Source: Dendrophyllia cribrosa
Taxonomy: Eukaryota > Cnidaria > Anthozoa > Scleractinia > Dendrophylliidae
Assembly (NCBI GenBank): GCA_024195265.1
Contig: JAJLRJ010000003.1
Coordinates: 31,587,643-31,651,642, forward strand
Direction of reading: 5' to 3'
DNA: 64,000 bases
The notes below the pieces were generated by a model that was not told the DNA's origin, made no database searches, and worked only from the letters and a program-made list of their open reading frames with translations. Each line of letters begins with the position of its first letter. The stretch's first letter is position 1. Shown piece after piece: positions 21,761 to 34,284 of the stretch. The position numbers were made by a program, and so were the translations under genes.

Positions 21761-22618
21761 AAACACATGCAACTAAACAAGCACGAGACAGAGCGTATTT
21801 TGTCATGCAGCAGAGAAAAGTCACAGAAAGGGTTTGAGTGAGGAAAGAACTTGCAACCGAGTCTCTGCTATAGGTTTTGGATATTTTGAAAATAACTGAA
21901 AATGATGCCAATGAAACACCAATTCCAAACGCGTCCCGATCACGGTTATGACTGGCTTTGGTTAAGTCCCTAGCCTCCCTCTACGATTTACTGTTAGTCA
22001 TAGTTAATGATTTTTAAACACATTTGGTTTCTTATGAGGTTACACTCAAAGAGTTTGACCGTGCCGCGCATAAAGCCCCGTAAGCGCTCAGTTTTAATAC
22101 AAAGAGTACTCAAAACTATATATCAATTTAAAGCATATAAAATGGATAAAATAATTTCGTTGACAAATTGAAAATTAGACGCAATACGGCACTTTAAACG
22201 CAAATTGACCGATATTTAAAAGCAGTACGACCGTATTAATGACGTATACAATAGAGCCTTTACTTTGGGAAACCTCCATTGAGGGGAAACCTCTCCTGGT
22301 TCCGCCGGGCCGACAAAATGCTCATCTAATCTTTGTAATTATCATCTTTATCAAGGGGAGTGTTTTTTTTATTATCTTCTATTATTTTGTATTTATTTTC
22401 CTGCAAAAAATTCAGACAATAAAATGATAACGTCATCGGTTCGAACATTTTCGTTTCAAAATCTCGGACGTTTCTCTCATAGGGATGGATTGAAAACATT
22501 GACAAAAGACATTTGTTTAAAATTGTTACACGGTCTCCTTGCTATAACGTTTTGTATTTTCGGTTACGGAACCACACCTGGACAGAAATATTGATGTCAA
22601 GTAATGTCTTAGACATTC
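21761..22618. other. No gene seen
   Basis: AT-rich; the only frame of note (22239-22427) is low-complexity and hydrophobic near its end. Confidence 0.35.
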
Positions 22619-22624
22619 TCTTGT

Positions 22625-25581
22625 AGGCCTACTCTGGGACCCAAAGTTGCCTAAAGTCGCCCAAAGTCGCCTAAAGTCGCCCTAAGTCGCCTTAAGTCGC
22701 CTTAAGTCGCTTAATTCCTAACAACCTTAATTAACCCAATATGATAAACTTTGCTATTTCTGGACTGACTTTGTTACAAAAATCCTCCGATGTGTCCTTA
22801 TGGGGTTGTTCCAAACCTTCCATTACAATAGGGACTTTCAGATCAGAGTACAAGATTGACTATGACTAACTTTCGAATTTCAAACCAGTCATATTCCCAG
22901 AGCCCTCGCTTCTCCCTGGTGTTGCCCAGAAGAGAAGGAGGCTCTAGAAACAAGATTGGTTTTTACATTTGATAATCTAAAGCATAAGCACTACTCACAC
23001 TCTATCTCATACTCTGATCTGCAGGTCCCTAATATGAAAAGTACTACAGGTGGCAAATCTATATTAAGCATACAGGAAGTTGCCCCCTACCGCCCCCCCC
23101 CCCCCCCCCCCCCCCCAATTCTCTTTTCCACGAAACAATTTCCCCATTGATCCCACCCACTCACCACCCTCTTAACCCCCAACAGTTACAAGTAATAGCA
23201 TCAAATTCCTCTGCACGAAACAAACGTATTTAATATTATTAGGCATACAGATCACAAGAATAAAAGATGTAATCACCAAACGTCTTTTAGCAACTACTTT
23301 ATGGTGTTACACTCAGAAATAAATGTACGCCAGTAAGTCCAGTTTTAAAATACATCTAGGTTTTTGGTGAGCTTAAAACTTACATTCTGCAAGTTACATG
23401 ACTGCAAGCTCAAAAGTGTAACGCTATAAAGGTGCTTTTATATGTATTGAGTAAATCGTACGCTTACCCATCACAGACAGGTAAAGACAAAGTGACCATC
23501 TCGTCTAGTTCGGCTACCAACAACTTCTAGACATTTCATAGCATCCTCAGATATAAGCTTATTAAAGTCAAAGACCACACATCCAGCCAAATCGATACAG
23601 ATTAATTGAAGTTAGAGAGCCAAGCAAGTACAAAATTCCCTGTTGTTCTTGCAAGACAAGACTCTTTTTGTAAAACGCCTTATTACTTTGAAGTTGTTCC
23701 GCTGTTGGCAGAAAAGCTAGAAAACGAGACTCGCCATTCAAAGCAAGATGGCCGCCAAGGGTGACCAAGAAACTGTTTTGATCATGTGACTTGAAAGTTA
23801 ATCACATCGCGTGATCTAGAAACACGCTGGTCTGGCTAAAGTCACGCAATATTCAAGCTAAAAGCACATCAATATTTGTCTCATAATATCACTGCCAGAT
23901 ACGGTATCCACTGTCACCACTGACTGGCGATCAGATTGTATTTCGGCAAGAAACCTCGTATCAACTACAGAATTCCAGGTAAGTTTTCGATGCGATCAAA
24001 CGGAAACGACCCGGGCCGGACTGTGGCACATGTTGAAAAGTTGGACGAAACCTGGTAACAAGTTTACGAAAGGGATTGTGGATCAAAAGGAAAATGGCGG
24101 ACGTACTCTGGCTTTCTTTTAGGGATGTACCGAAATATTAGTGACAGCTTTCAGAGCCAACATACCGCAAACAACCCAAATGATTCTCAATCGCGGGTAA
24201 AACGCTCCCCATTGCAAAATTGCAAGTGCTTCGGATGAGCCGGTGTGTAAGCCTCAAGCAAGAATGTGCTTCCTATAAGGTGGCATATCCAAGTTTCCAG
24301 CAGCTCAGACTTATTGTAAGAGAAGCACAAAAGCCACAAGCTTACGTTACAAAAAAATGGGTGGGAGTGTTTTGCCTGTTGAAGACCGGAGAGGAGCAAA
24401 TTGGTTGGATACCAGGAAAGGATCAAAGGCTTTTGCAAGGAAGGCATGCCTGTTACGAAAGTTTCGAGCCAAGATAGATAGGGCAACTTGTGTTACTGTT
24501 GGTGATGCATTCACACTGTATTCACTAAGGTACTTATCTTTATAATTTGTGACATTGACAATTAATGGTTGGTATTAATTGTTTTATTTTTATTTTAGCC
24601 TGAATGGAAAACAATCCTTTTAGACTTTATTTCATAAGTATTTTGTAAGTAAATTTAGGTTGTTTATAACTTTGTAACTATGGCAATAATGTATTTCCTC
24701 AAAATAAAGACAACCCATGATGGCATCTGAAGAAAATTGGCAATAATATAATAAAACATTCTTAAAATAATCTCATTGGAATAGCAATTGTTGCTTTTGA
24801 GAGACGTATATTTTGAGGAAATAAAGTATTATTAAATACAGTTTATGGCATCTCACTCCCATTTGATGCATCCACTGTGCATTCTGAATTTAAATTTGGT
24901 TAATAGTAGAGGCAGAAAAATATTAGTTTGCTTGCCAAGGCTGTTGCCTAACCAGAGCCCTATACCCTGAAATGCCCAAGGAATCACTCTGGGCCCCTAA
25001 ATTTCTTGTTGTGACACTTACTATTTCATAGTTTTTGCTTAATTCCTCAGCTTTTGACCCTGTGACCAATGTGGCAACAACCTTGCTTGCTAGCTGGTGT
25101 TTAGGTCATTGTTGCATGTTTATTGTTAATGCATTGACTTCAGTGTGCAGGTCCATATCCACATCATGGGAGGTTATTAGAAATTCTTAGGGGGAGGGGA
25201 CAGAGGAGGGTCTTAAAAGCCACTAAACTGGAATTTGCAGAAGGTTTGGGGGGGAGAGAGGGTGGGGGGGGGGGGGGGGGGGTTTGTTGGAGCATTCAAA
25301 CCAAAAACCTTCCATGGAGATAGTATGGATATTTTCTGAAACAATGCAGTATGGTGTACCATGATGATTCCCATTTTAGAAAAATGCGTATATATACCAC
25401 AACTGTACTTGGTTTCACCTTGGTATCTCTACTTAAATCACTGAAGGTCACCAGAAGGTCGCCCAAAATCACCTAAAATCGCCCAAAATCACCCTAAATT
25501 TTGCAGAAAATATGCTTAAATCGCCTAAAGTCGCCTTAAGTCGCCTAAAGTTACGGCGACTTTGGGTCCCAGAGTAGGCCT
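22625..25581. mobile_element. 2.96-kb TIR element with 6-bp target duplication (element B)
   Basis: The ends are AGGCCTACTCTGGGACCC plus five more bases (22625-22647) and the exact complement (25559-25581), flanked by TCTTGT at 22619-22624 and 25582-25587. Next to each TIR is an array of AAGTCGCCTAA-type units (22654-22712 and about 25453-25555), both in the plus orientation rather than mirrored. The interior contains a poly(C) tract (about 23092-23116), a poly(G) tract (25263-25281) and non-coding sequence. No transposase is recognisable. Confidence 0.85.
24126..24478 (+). other. Unassigned open frames inside element B
   Basis: A pyrimidine-rich acceptor-like site (CTTTCTTTTAG, ending about 24121) is followed by a short frame (24123-24238). 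A second frame, about 24220-24477, reads as well-mixed protein sequence with SFQQLRLIVREAQKPQAYV and KKWVGVFCLLKTGEEQIGW. I do not recognise a domain. It could be a captured exon or chance; codon usage gives no strong support. Confidence 0.25.
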
Positions 25582-25587
25582 TCTTGT

Positions 25588-26183
25588 CCCGTTGTTTAGG
25601 AGGTTGTTGTTCTCATAAAATTCACAAATTTCAACTAATTATCATATTTTCTAGCCAGTTGGAGATCAGGTTGTTGTAAATTTTAAATCAAACATCAGTT
25701 GAGAGATGGAGTGTTGTTTATAGCAACCCCTCAGAATGTCAAATGTTTCTTTGTAGTAATGCTCAGTCATAGGACGACAACTCATGTCGAAACTAATGTT
25801 ACGTACTGGCTTTTAGTATCATTGTATAATGTTCATTGTTTGGTGCTTTTGATTATTAGGCCACTAGTGAAGTTCTTTATTTAGGTGATCGTTTCAATAA
25901 AGACAATTGTTATATAGCTGGAGTTTTTCTCAATGCAACTCGCGCGTTCATTGGTTGATTCATGGTCACATGACATCTAACAAACAAACTGCTTCCCGCC
26001 AAACGTCCATGAGCGGGCAACATTTGCGAAAGCGGGCAACATTTTCACTGTTGCCCGCTAGCGCACGTGATCATACCGTGACAAAAGGTGGCATGATTAT
26101 GATGGGATTGATGTTTAACTCGAGTGCTCGGCGCGTTTTTCAAACTGTGTTGTGTTGTGTTTTTGTGTTGCTATATAACAAAT
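25588..26183. other. No gene seen
   Basis: Contains the inverted words AGCGGGCAACATT and TGTTGCCCGCT (about 26010-26060), a small potential hairpin. Nothing else recognised. Confidence 0.35.
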
Positions 26184-26292
26184 CACTTAATGACTGATCC
26201 CTCAGGAAACAGTGAATTTTGTTTCCCTCGACGAACATCGAGATTCCCGGGAAACAAAATTCACTGTTTTCCTCGGGACCAGTCATTAAGTG
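26184..26292. mobile_element. 109-bp foldback MITE
   Basis: CACTTAATGACTGATCCCTC at the left pairs with GGACCAGTCATTAAGTG at the right. The arms run almost to the centre (AAACAGTGAATTTTGTTTCCC against its complement, with small interruptions). No coding capacity. Confidence 0.8.
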
Positions 26293-26312
26293 TTTAATAT
26301 TAACGGATTTGA

Positions 26313-26545
26313 CAAGTCCCCATTTTACAAGTCCTCTTTTTACTAGTCCTCATTTTACAAGTCTACGCTTTACAAGTTTGCGTTTTTCAAGTCCTCGTTT
26401 TACTAGTCCTCGTTTTAGAAGTCCGCATTTTAGAAGTCCGCGTTTTACTAGTCCCCATTTTAATAGTCTCCTCGTTTTACTTGTCCTCTTTTTACAAGTC
26501 CTCGTTCTACTAGTCCGCGTTTTACAAGTTTGCGTCTTACTAGTC
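26313..26545 (+). repeat. 15-bp minisatellite, about 15 copies
   Basis: Degenerate units of the form TTTTACAAGTCCTCG repeat through the region with substitutions (ACTAGTCC, AGAAGTCC). The period of 15 keeps a frame open (26219-26578), giving a pentapeptide pattern SPRFT/SPHFT on the plus strand and a Lys/Arg-rich one on the minus strand. I regard both as by-products. Confidence 0.88.
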
Positions 26546-27708
26546 AATGGTGGCCCAGTATTCTCATTAGAAAATTAGATGAAATATTTCAAGACATTTT
26601 TCAATAAAATATATATATAAATGGAAAATTCTCAACGTGATAGTGCTGCAACATTTTCTATGTTAATGCACACTTTAGTCACTAACATGTAAGGTGGATA
26701 ACTTAGGCAACGAGAGAGCTCTCTTTCAAGCAGATTTGCTTCACATATATTGAATATTTGTGTAACATTTTTCTCTAGACGTTTCTTTTTGTGTGAGTTT
26801 GCATTCCGTTGATTTTTCTTCCTTTTTTCGTCCTTGCGAGTTCTTGCTTCAAAATGCAGGAAAATGCATCTCCGGGAGACTATAATTTAAAATTGACCCC
26901 CCTAGAGAGGCCCTTACAATCGTGTGCCCACCTGCTCAATTCAAACTCATTGCCCTCCTGTTCAAAATCGTAATGAACCCATGAGAGAGATCTGTTTTAT
27001 AACAGTTCTCTATGACAGTCAATGAAAAAAGTGTTGAGTATAATACTTTAATTATGAAATCACAGCAATATCAGTATTTAAGCTTTAATACTTTTAACGT
27101 TCATTGCAGAATGAAGAGTACGCATGGCGTTTCACACATATATATTTTTAATCTGTGTGAGGGGGGAGTCATGCCATTTATTACCAACAATGCACAAAAT
27201 CCCACCAGTCCCCAAATGCTTATTCCCTTATGGAATTTAATAAATAAATAGCGTATGAAACAGACCAAAGGAAATAATTGAAGGTTTGCCTGGAAAAAAG
27301 CCCTAATTAGTGACTTTTGATAAACTGCTAGATTCTCCTTCCAAATTGCCTTGCATTTCCTTGTGAAACACAGGGAGAAATTGACATTACTATTTACATC
27401 AAAAGTCACATAGGGCCTTATTCCACGCACCCCTTCAATTGAGCTTCAAGATTTCCTTCCTACCTTGTCCTTGCGGTGAGTATGTTAGTACAGAACTGGC
27501 CTTTGTCCGAGATTAACACGTCGCATGTGCTGGCTAGGAGATTGAAATGGGCAGCGCATGCCTTCTTGAGGTTGGAAAGCGTTATTTCCCCAAATTCAAA
27601 AGGAACAAATTTTCTTGGTTGAACAGGTCTGTAGGTTTGTTTATTGTTCGACTCCGCTGTCAGCCTCTGAACAACAAGTTCATGGGGTGCTGCTCCAGCA
27701 CTAAGGTG
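26546..27708. other. No gene seen
   Basis: AT-rich intergenic sequence; frames at 27012-27251 and 27101-27430 lack protein character. Confidence 0.35.
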
Positions 27709-27711
27709 CAG

Positions 27712-27864
27712 GGGCCGGATTCACGAAACCCTCCTAAGTTAAGACATATCCTAAGTAGGCTTATTAGCTTAAAAATAGTCTATTGTCATTCCAACAATAG
27801 GCTATTGTTAAGAAACAATACTTAGGATATGTCTTAACTTAGGAGGGCTTCGTGAATCCGGCCC
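27712..27864. mobile_element. 153-bp foldback MITE with 3-bp flanking repeat
   Basis: GGGCCGGATTCACGAA at the left and its near-complement at the right (TTCGTGAATCCGGCCC) continue inward through TCCTAAGTTAAGACATATCC and its complement. CAG flanks both sides (27709-27711, 27865-27867). A 3-bp duplication with a GGGCC end fits a PIF/Harbinger-type MITE. Confidence 0.8.
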
Positions 27865-27867
27865 CAG

Positions 27868-28779
27868 GATTGCAGAAAACTAGTTTAATGAGATGGAAAT
27901 CATATTTCTATCTCATTGAATAACAATACATCCCATTGCATCATGCTTCGTTCTAAAAAAACTGAATTAATTTTCTGCAATCCTGCACTTTATGTCTTTT
28001 ACTCCGCTCCAGCTTTGCCTCGCTGTCCCATTGCGTCGATACACTCTTCCTCTTTATACTCGCATCTGTCCCTTAAGTTCTTCCCATGCTTGTTGACGTC
28101 TCCTGGGAGGCATCCTTTCAGCATAAAACCAAGAAGATAAATATAAGCTTATCATGTAAACACAATGAGCACCTTTCTTGTTCGAACGAAGCGCGGGAAT
28201 CCACGGCTGAGCAACCTCTCAAGCTTTAGGCCCAGTCCCCTGCATCGATACAAAGTGGATTACCGCCGTCAGCATGTATCTCGGGCTACGAGAAAAGCGG
28301 GCTGCCTCGCAAATTTTGAGTTGTTTATATTTGCAACTTTACATGTAAAAGCCAATATTATTGGTGGCTTTTTGTCGCGACTCACGGGGTATGCAGAGCT
28401 ATGAGAACATTGGGCCACGTCGCAACCGTCATGAAAATCATTTTACTTCTTAATTTCTATGAGAACGCTAGGCCAATTTATTAACATGTAAGAATGAAAA
28501 CGCTTTTGAATTTGATTTTAGTGTTGATATTTTTCCACTCAGATTTTCCATGTCGTTTTCTTATCAAGTTATTATTATTTTTATTTTTTCTAGAGATTTT
28601 GTTTTTGCATAAAATTATGATAGTTTTTTTAGTTTCCTTTTTTAATTAAAAAACAAACAAACAATATAATAAATAATAATAAAATAATAGCCTTTTAAGA
28701 ATTTTTCACTTATATATATTTTTTTTCATTGAAATCAGCCAGTATTTTTCTATGTCTTGAAGTATTTCTTCTAATTTTT
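27868..28779. other. No gene seen
   Basis: AT-rich sequence with poly-T and A-rich low-complexity runs around 28560-28760. Nothing recognisable. Confidence 0.35.
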
Positions 28780-28794
28780 TTATGAGAATACCTG

Positions 28795-28892
28795 ACCACT
28801 ATACTAGTCTGCGTTTTACAAATCCGCGTCACTTGCTAGACCTTACGAGTCTCCACGTCTTACTCACGTTTTTATTTGCAAGTCCATATTTT
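28795..28892 (+). repeat. Degenerate 15-bp minisatellite, left part of a split locus
   Basis: Units related to the 26313-26545 array (ACTAGTCTGCGTTTTACAAA, CAAGTCCATATTTT). The locus resumes at 39668 (TATTTTATTAGTCCACGCC) after the nested insertion, so it is the target site of the 28893-39667 element. Confidence 0.7.
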
Positions 28893-29374
28893 CAGGGTCT
28901 GGAAGGGGGGGTCCTGATCCCGCATTCCCGCTCCGTTTTCACGAAAATCCCGCATCTCGCACTTTTTTCATCGCTTTCCCGGATCCCGTTTTTTCAGGAG
29001 TACCCAACGAACCGCTCCACAAAAAAAACCGCTCTTCACTCTTTTATTTCCTGGCTGGTTATGTTTATTTTTATCTTTTTTTCTGGCTGGAAGATTAATC
29101 TTAACGAGAATTTGCTGGGATTTTGTATCCACAAAATCCATAATGAGTGCTGCTGGCTGGCTAAAAAGAAATAATTCCTTTCTTGCTCGTGCCAGCGTCA
29201 CGCCAGTGTCATGCTCAATTATCTGCGCCTTTTCGTCAACACTGGTTTTTTTAAATAAAGTTAAACAAAAACATACTCTATAATTGTTTTTATTGTCATT
29301 CGCTATGCAATCTTGTTGCTGTCATAAAAAGGTGTAATTATCGGACAGGTAATGTGATTCCAGCGTTGCCAGTT

Positions 29375-30018
29375 ATGACCGAGCAGGACAGCAAATGGTC
29401 CCAAAATAGGCGCGTGTGGAATTTAATCATCGTGTTCTGGTAAGACGCCTTTCTTTTATCTTCTCGTTTTATTGGAGACAAGTTTTCTCTCCAGAGGAAT
29501 TCCTAATGGTAACTCAGTATTTTCCTTTTTTCCGACGCAGGGATTCGCGTAGCAAATCAAATTGCGAAGAGCCGGCTCTGAGTACTTATTTGCTGTGAAT
29601 TTCACATCCAACGACATCTTTGCTGGAAATTGGTAGGGATCTTCTCTTATTTTCCGCCTTAGTATTATTGAGTAATGCAGTTACACTTTATGTCGCCTTT
29701 TTTTTCTCACAACAATAATAATATACTCAATTGTGTAAGAATACAGGGCCACTGAAGCAGCTGAAGGCGTATGTGCCTCGGCAGTGGATACACGTGGATA
29801 TAAAGAACGAGAAATAAATGATATAATTATTGCGCCGCGTCAATTCTTTTGATCTCATGCTTTTAGTAGATCATTGCCGCAGCAGTGGATGTAAAGAACG
29901 AGAAATAGATAATAATTATTAGGTTTTTTGCCTGTTTATTATTTAGCTTCACTGTTTTGTTTCCTAGGTGTCTTGTGGGCCTTCAGCTTTGGCTCGGCTT
30001 TGGAATTCGTATTTTAAG
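29375..30018 (+). CDS. Possible two-exon gene start inside element D (hypothetical)
   Basis: ATG at 29375 opens 21 codons plus two bases (MTEQDSKWSQNRRVWNLIIV and so on) and ends at a strong donor, TG|GTAAGA (29439/29440). An acceptor TTTCCTAG|G at 29967/29968 continues the same frame into a hydrophobic 51-base exon (CLVGLQLWLGFGI), ending AAG|GTAAGCC at 30018. The joined product would start with a polar segment followed by a membrane span. A further acceptor (CCTTCCGCAG, 30407) lies downstream, but the frame then stops within about 22 codons. Two consensus junctions in phase are suggestive; I do not recognise the protein. Confidence 0.3.
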
Positions 30019-30319
30019 GTAAGCCAATTATATATTTTCAATACTGTATTTGAAGTCCTTTTAACTAATGATAAGGTAGCCCCCTGTACAATGACGGGGG
30101 AGTGATCTGCAATACGAAACTTTAATTCTAGAATTTGATCACGTACATCAAAGACTATTATACCATATACATTTGATTACCGGGACGTTCGTTGCCGATT
30201 TTTGACAGCGGTGTCCAATTCTTGCCTTCCATATTCTGTATGTTCATGGTTTTGTTTAGTTTATCCCGTCTAATTTGTCCACACGAGTTCATTGTTTCAG
30301 ATTCACTGATTTACGGAGC

Positions 30320-33300
30320 TTTTACTGGAAATTGACTGCTTTTAAATTTCTGAAATAATTATTAAAGTTGGTTCAAGTATCCAGAGTTCATTTTTCCCCT
30401 TCCGCAGGCGTTGTATTTTTACACTAGGTTTCTCAATAGACATGTTTACCGTTGGGTGCTGCAGGGCCTCTTAAAAACTCAACACAGGTGTTTTTTTAGA
30501 ACATTTCTAATCTTAAAATCTTTGGATTGGTCCGATCTATGGAATTCGTTTGTCCAATTTTGGAAAATATGTCAAGTCGGCATATATGCATTCATCTCGG
30601 AATCATCAAACGTGTCGACACATGAAAGCCGAGCATAACTGGAAAAACGTGCTACCTTGACATAAAAAAGTGCGTTGTTAAGTTTATAAGAATACACCGT
30701 TTGCAAAGAACACCATCAAATCAAAGCAAAATCTACAAGATATTTAATAAACATTTTACACATAAACTGGCGCTTAAAGCTTTTACCGGAAATTGACTGC
30801 CTTCAGGAAAGACCTTGAAATTTCAAAGCCGTTGGGCGTTTCAGGACAGCTCTTTTTGTTTTTCACATTTCTAATCTTAAAATACATTTCTGCTTTATCA
30901 CTGTTTCAATTAGAATATGTTTTTCGCTTCAAGTTTAATAATGTGTTCATAAACGTACACGGTAGTTAGCATTGAATTATGTTCTAGCTGTCGGCTTATT
31001 TTTCTCTGGTTTGTAACCTGAGAGCCGGGATGATCTATCCCGCGGATCACGAGGCCACATAATTTTGTCTCATGTCGCATACAAAGTGGCATTTTTTCCT
31101 TCGTCTTTATATAGTCGGTTTTCTTGTGAGATATTTTACTACTTGCAACTTTTTAGACTGACTTGTCGAAAAAGAGAAAAAAAGAAAAAAAGAGAGTTTG
31201 CTTAGTGATGCCTGGAATTCATCTAAAAATGATTTTTACGCGGACAGATCAGACGGGATAAGGGGCTAAACATGCGGGGAACGAACATATAAAATGCGTT
31301 GTTAAGTTTATAAGAATATGGAAGACAAGATGGTTTGGACAATGCTTTCGAAAATCGCACCGGTTGCAAAGGAAACCATCAAATAAAAACAAAATCTAGA
31401 AGACGTTAAATTAACTTTTTACACATAAACTGGCGCTAAAAGACAGTAATTCAAACAGTTCATTGTATTCACTGTTTTACGCAGCTTTTACCGGAAATTG
31501 ACTGTCTTGAAATTATAAAGCCGTTGGGCGATTCAGTTCTTTTTATAGTGAAATCGTAAGAAAACAGTTGATCAGCCTCATGCTTTTTTTGTCGCTTAAC
31601 TGAGTTATTCGACGAACGTAAACAAAACAAAACTAAACCGGTGTCCCGGGACCGGTGTTCACTTCTGATGCTGTTCATAAAAAGAAAAGCGACATTGAAG
31701 TGTAGTGATAAAACACCCGTATAAATGGCATATGGAATTAACTCATATGCGAAAAATTTGCTTGACCTCACTCGATTTCACTGTTTCAAGAAAAATATGA
31801 TTTTCTCTTAAAGTTTAATTATGTAATCATAAAAGCACACGGCAATCTGGGTAATTGGCATCGAAATGTTCTAACTGTCGGCTTATTCTGGTTTATAGCC
31901 TGCAGAGAACCGGGATGATCTCTCCCGCTGATCTCGAGGCCACATAAATTTTGTCTTATGTCGCATACAAAGTGGCATTTCTTTCTTTCGTGTTTATATA
32001 GTCGGTTTTGTTGCGAGATATTTTACTATTTGCAATTTTTTAGACTGATTTGTCGAGTCTTCCAAATGACGTATGCGAAAAAGAGAGTTTGCTTATTGAT
32101 GCCTGGAATTCATCTGAAAATGATTTTTACGCGGACAGATCAGGCGGGATAACTGGCTATACAGGCGACACTGAACATACAAAATGCGTTGTTAACTTTA
32201 TAAGAATATGGAAGGCAAGATGTTTTCTAAAATCGCATCGGTTGCAAAGAAGGCCATCAAATAAAAACAAAATCTAGAAAACATTAAATTAACTTTCACA
32301 CATAAACTGGCGCTAAAAGACGATAATTCAACTGACAGTTTATTGTATTCAAAGTTTCACGCAGCTTTTACCGGAGATTGACTGCCTTGAAATTATAAAG
32401 CCCTTGGGCGATTCAGGGCGCTTTACTTTAGCACAGTTCTTTTTGTTCTGCACATTTCGGTAAATAAAAAGTGAAATCGTAAAAATACAGTTGATCTGCC
32501 TCATGCTTTTTTGGCCGCTCTGACTTGCCGAGCTTTCCAAATTACGTATGCGAAAAAGAGGCTTTGCTTAGTGATGCCTGGAATTCATCTGAAAATGATT
32601 TTTAAACGGACAGTTCAGGCGGGATAACTGGCTAAACATACAAAATGCCTAAGTTTACAAGAATATGGAAAGGAAGATTTTTCGGACATTGCTTTCGAAA
32701 ATCATACAGGTTGCATAGAAGGCCATGAAATGAAAACAAAATCTAGAAGACTTTAAATCAACTTTTTACACATATTAAACTTAGAACTGGCGCTAAAAGC
32801 CTTTCCTGGAAATTGACTGCATTGAAAGACCTTGAAATTATAAAGCCGGGCAGTTCAGGGCGCTTCTTTTTGTTTGCACATTTCTAACTTTAAAATTCAT
32901 CATCTGTTGATAATTTTGCTGGATATTTATGGGTCTATGGGATTAGTCTGTCCTTTGTAAAATATGTCATGATGTCCGGAAACGGGAAAGCCGAAACAAC
33001 CGCAGAACAGAAATATATTAATTGTCCTGGCTGCGTTCAGGGACGCGCCAAATCATTCACTTTATTGACCAAAGTTAATTAAAAGTGAAATCGTAAGAAA
33101 ACAGTTGATCTGCCTCATGCTTTTCCTTTTGTCGATCAATTGAGTTATTCGACGAACGTAAACAAAACAAAACTTCACCGGTGTTCACTTCTGTTGCTGT
33201 TCATATAAAGAAAAGTGACATAGAAGTGTTGTGATAAAATGGACGTAAAATGGCGTATGAAATTTATACGGAACTCCTGTGCGGAAATTTTGCCTGACCT

Positions 33301-33620
33301 CACTCTTATTTTAGAATTTATCTTTTTTGATAATTTTGCTGAATATTTATCATCTTCCTCGATTGGTCTACACGATTGGTCTTTTTCATTTTGTAAAATA
33401 TGTCATGATGTCCGGAAACGTGAAAGCCGAAACAACCGCAGAACAGAAATGCATTAATTATCCTGCCTTTAGGCACGCACCAAATCATTAATTCACTTCA
33501 TTGACCAAACTAAATTAAAAATGAATTCGTATGAAAACTGAAAGTTGATCTGCCTCATGTTTTTTTTTGCCGATTAACTGAGTTATTTGACGAAAGTATA
33601 ATCAAAACTAAACCAGTGTT
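30320..33620 (+). repeat. Diverged long tandem repeats (0.44-0.89 kb spacing)
   Basis: Marker words recur in a fixed order. CTTTTACCGGAAATTGACTG or close variants appear near 30322, 30779, 31486, 32365 and 32803. CATAAACTGGCGCTAAAAG variants appear near 30763, 31423, 32301 and 32784. TGCCTGGAATTCATCT appears near 31209, 32099 and 32575. AAGCCGAAACAACCGCAGAA appears near 32984 and 33424. Unit length varies through internal deletions. Similar tails of minus-strand frames (31469-31771, 32349-32540) come from this repetition. Confidence 0.8.
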
Positions 33621-34284
33621 CACTTCTGACGCTGTCATGTTCGGGTAATGGTATTTAACGAAAGGATCGGGGAAACCAAACAGACTGTCTCCGGGGAAAA
33701 AATATCTTGTTTTTGCCATTCAGAACCACTCACCAGGTACCGCGAGGACTGTTATCTAACGTCCATCAAATCTCGTTACGCACACCGTATGCGGAAGTGC
33801 AAAAAATATAAACAAACTTTTCTTAATGAGAATGGTCAATGGAAATAATAAGATTTATTCACTAAGCAGTTTCGTTGATTTGACTCATACAATTTTTTGC
33901 CCTTAAATTATTTTATCAAGATTTCACAGCTTTTCAGGATCTATTTTATGTGCGAGGATGTGCGAATTTTATTGCCGCTGCCGACGCAATATTTTTTATA
34001 TGCGTTTCTACTATAGTTTGCAAACTTTTAGGCGATTTTCAAATACGTTTTCATGCTGACATCGAAATTTCAATCACATCGCCGTGACTTGTACTTTATA
34101 CAACCGTTTATAAACGTACCTTAATTGTAGCCGCGTTGCCTGTGCGTTTAGCCGTGGTTTTAAATCCAGTATTGCACTTCAGAGCTTACCGCCCTAAAAC
34201 AACCATACTTGGAATCCTTAAGCATTGTGTGATGGAAATCCTAAGGTAAAGTCTATTAGCCTATTAGCTTACATTAAAAAGGGG

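Noticed and set aside
26219..26578. Low-complexity SPRFT-repeat protein
   Set aside because: Produced by the 15-bp minisatellite; no gene context.
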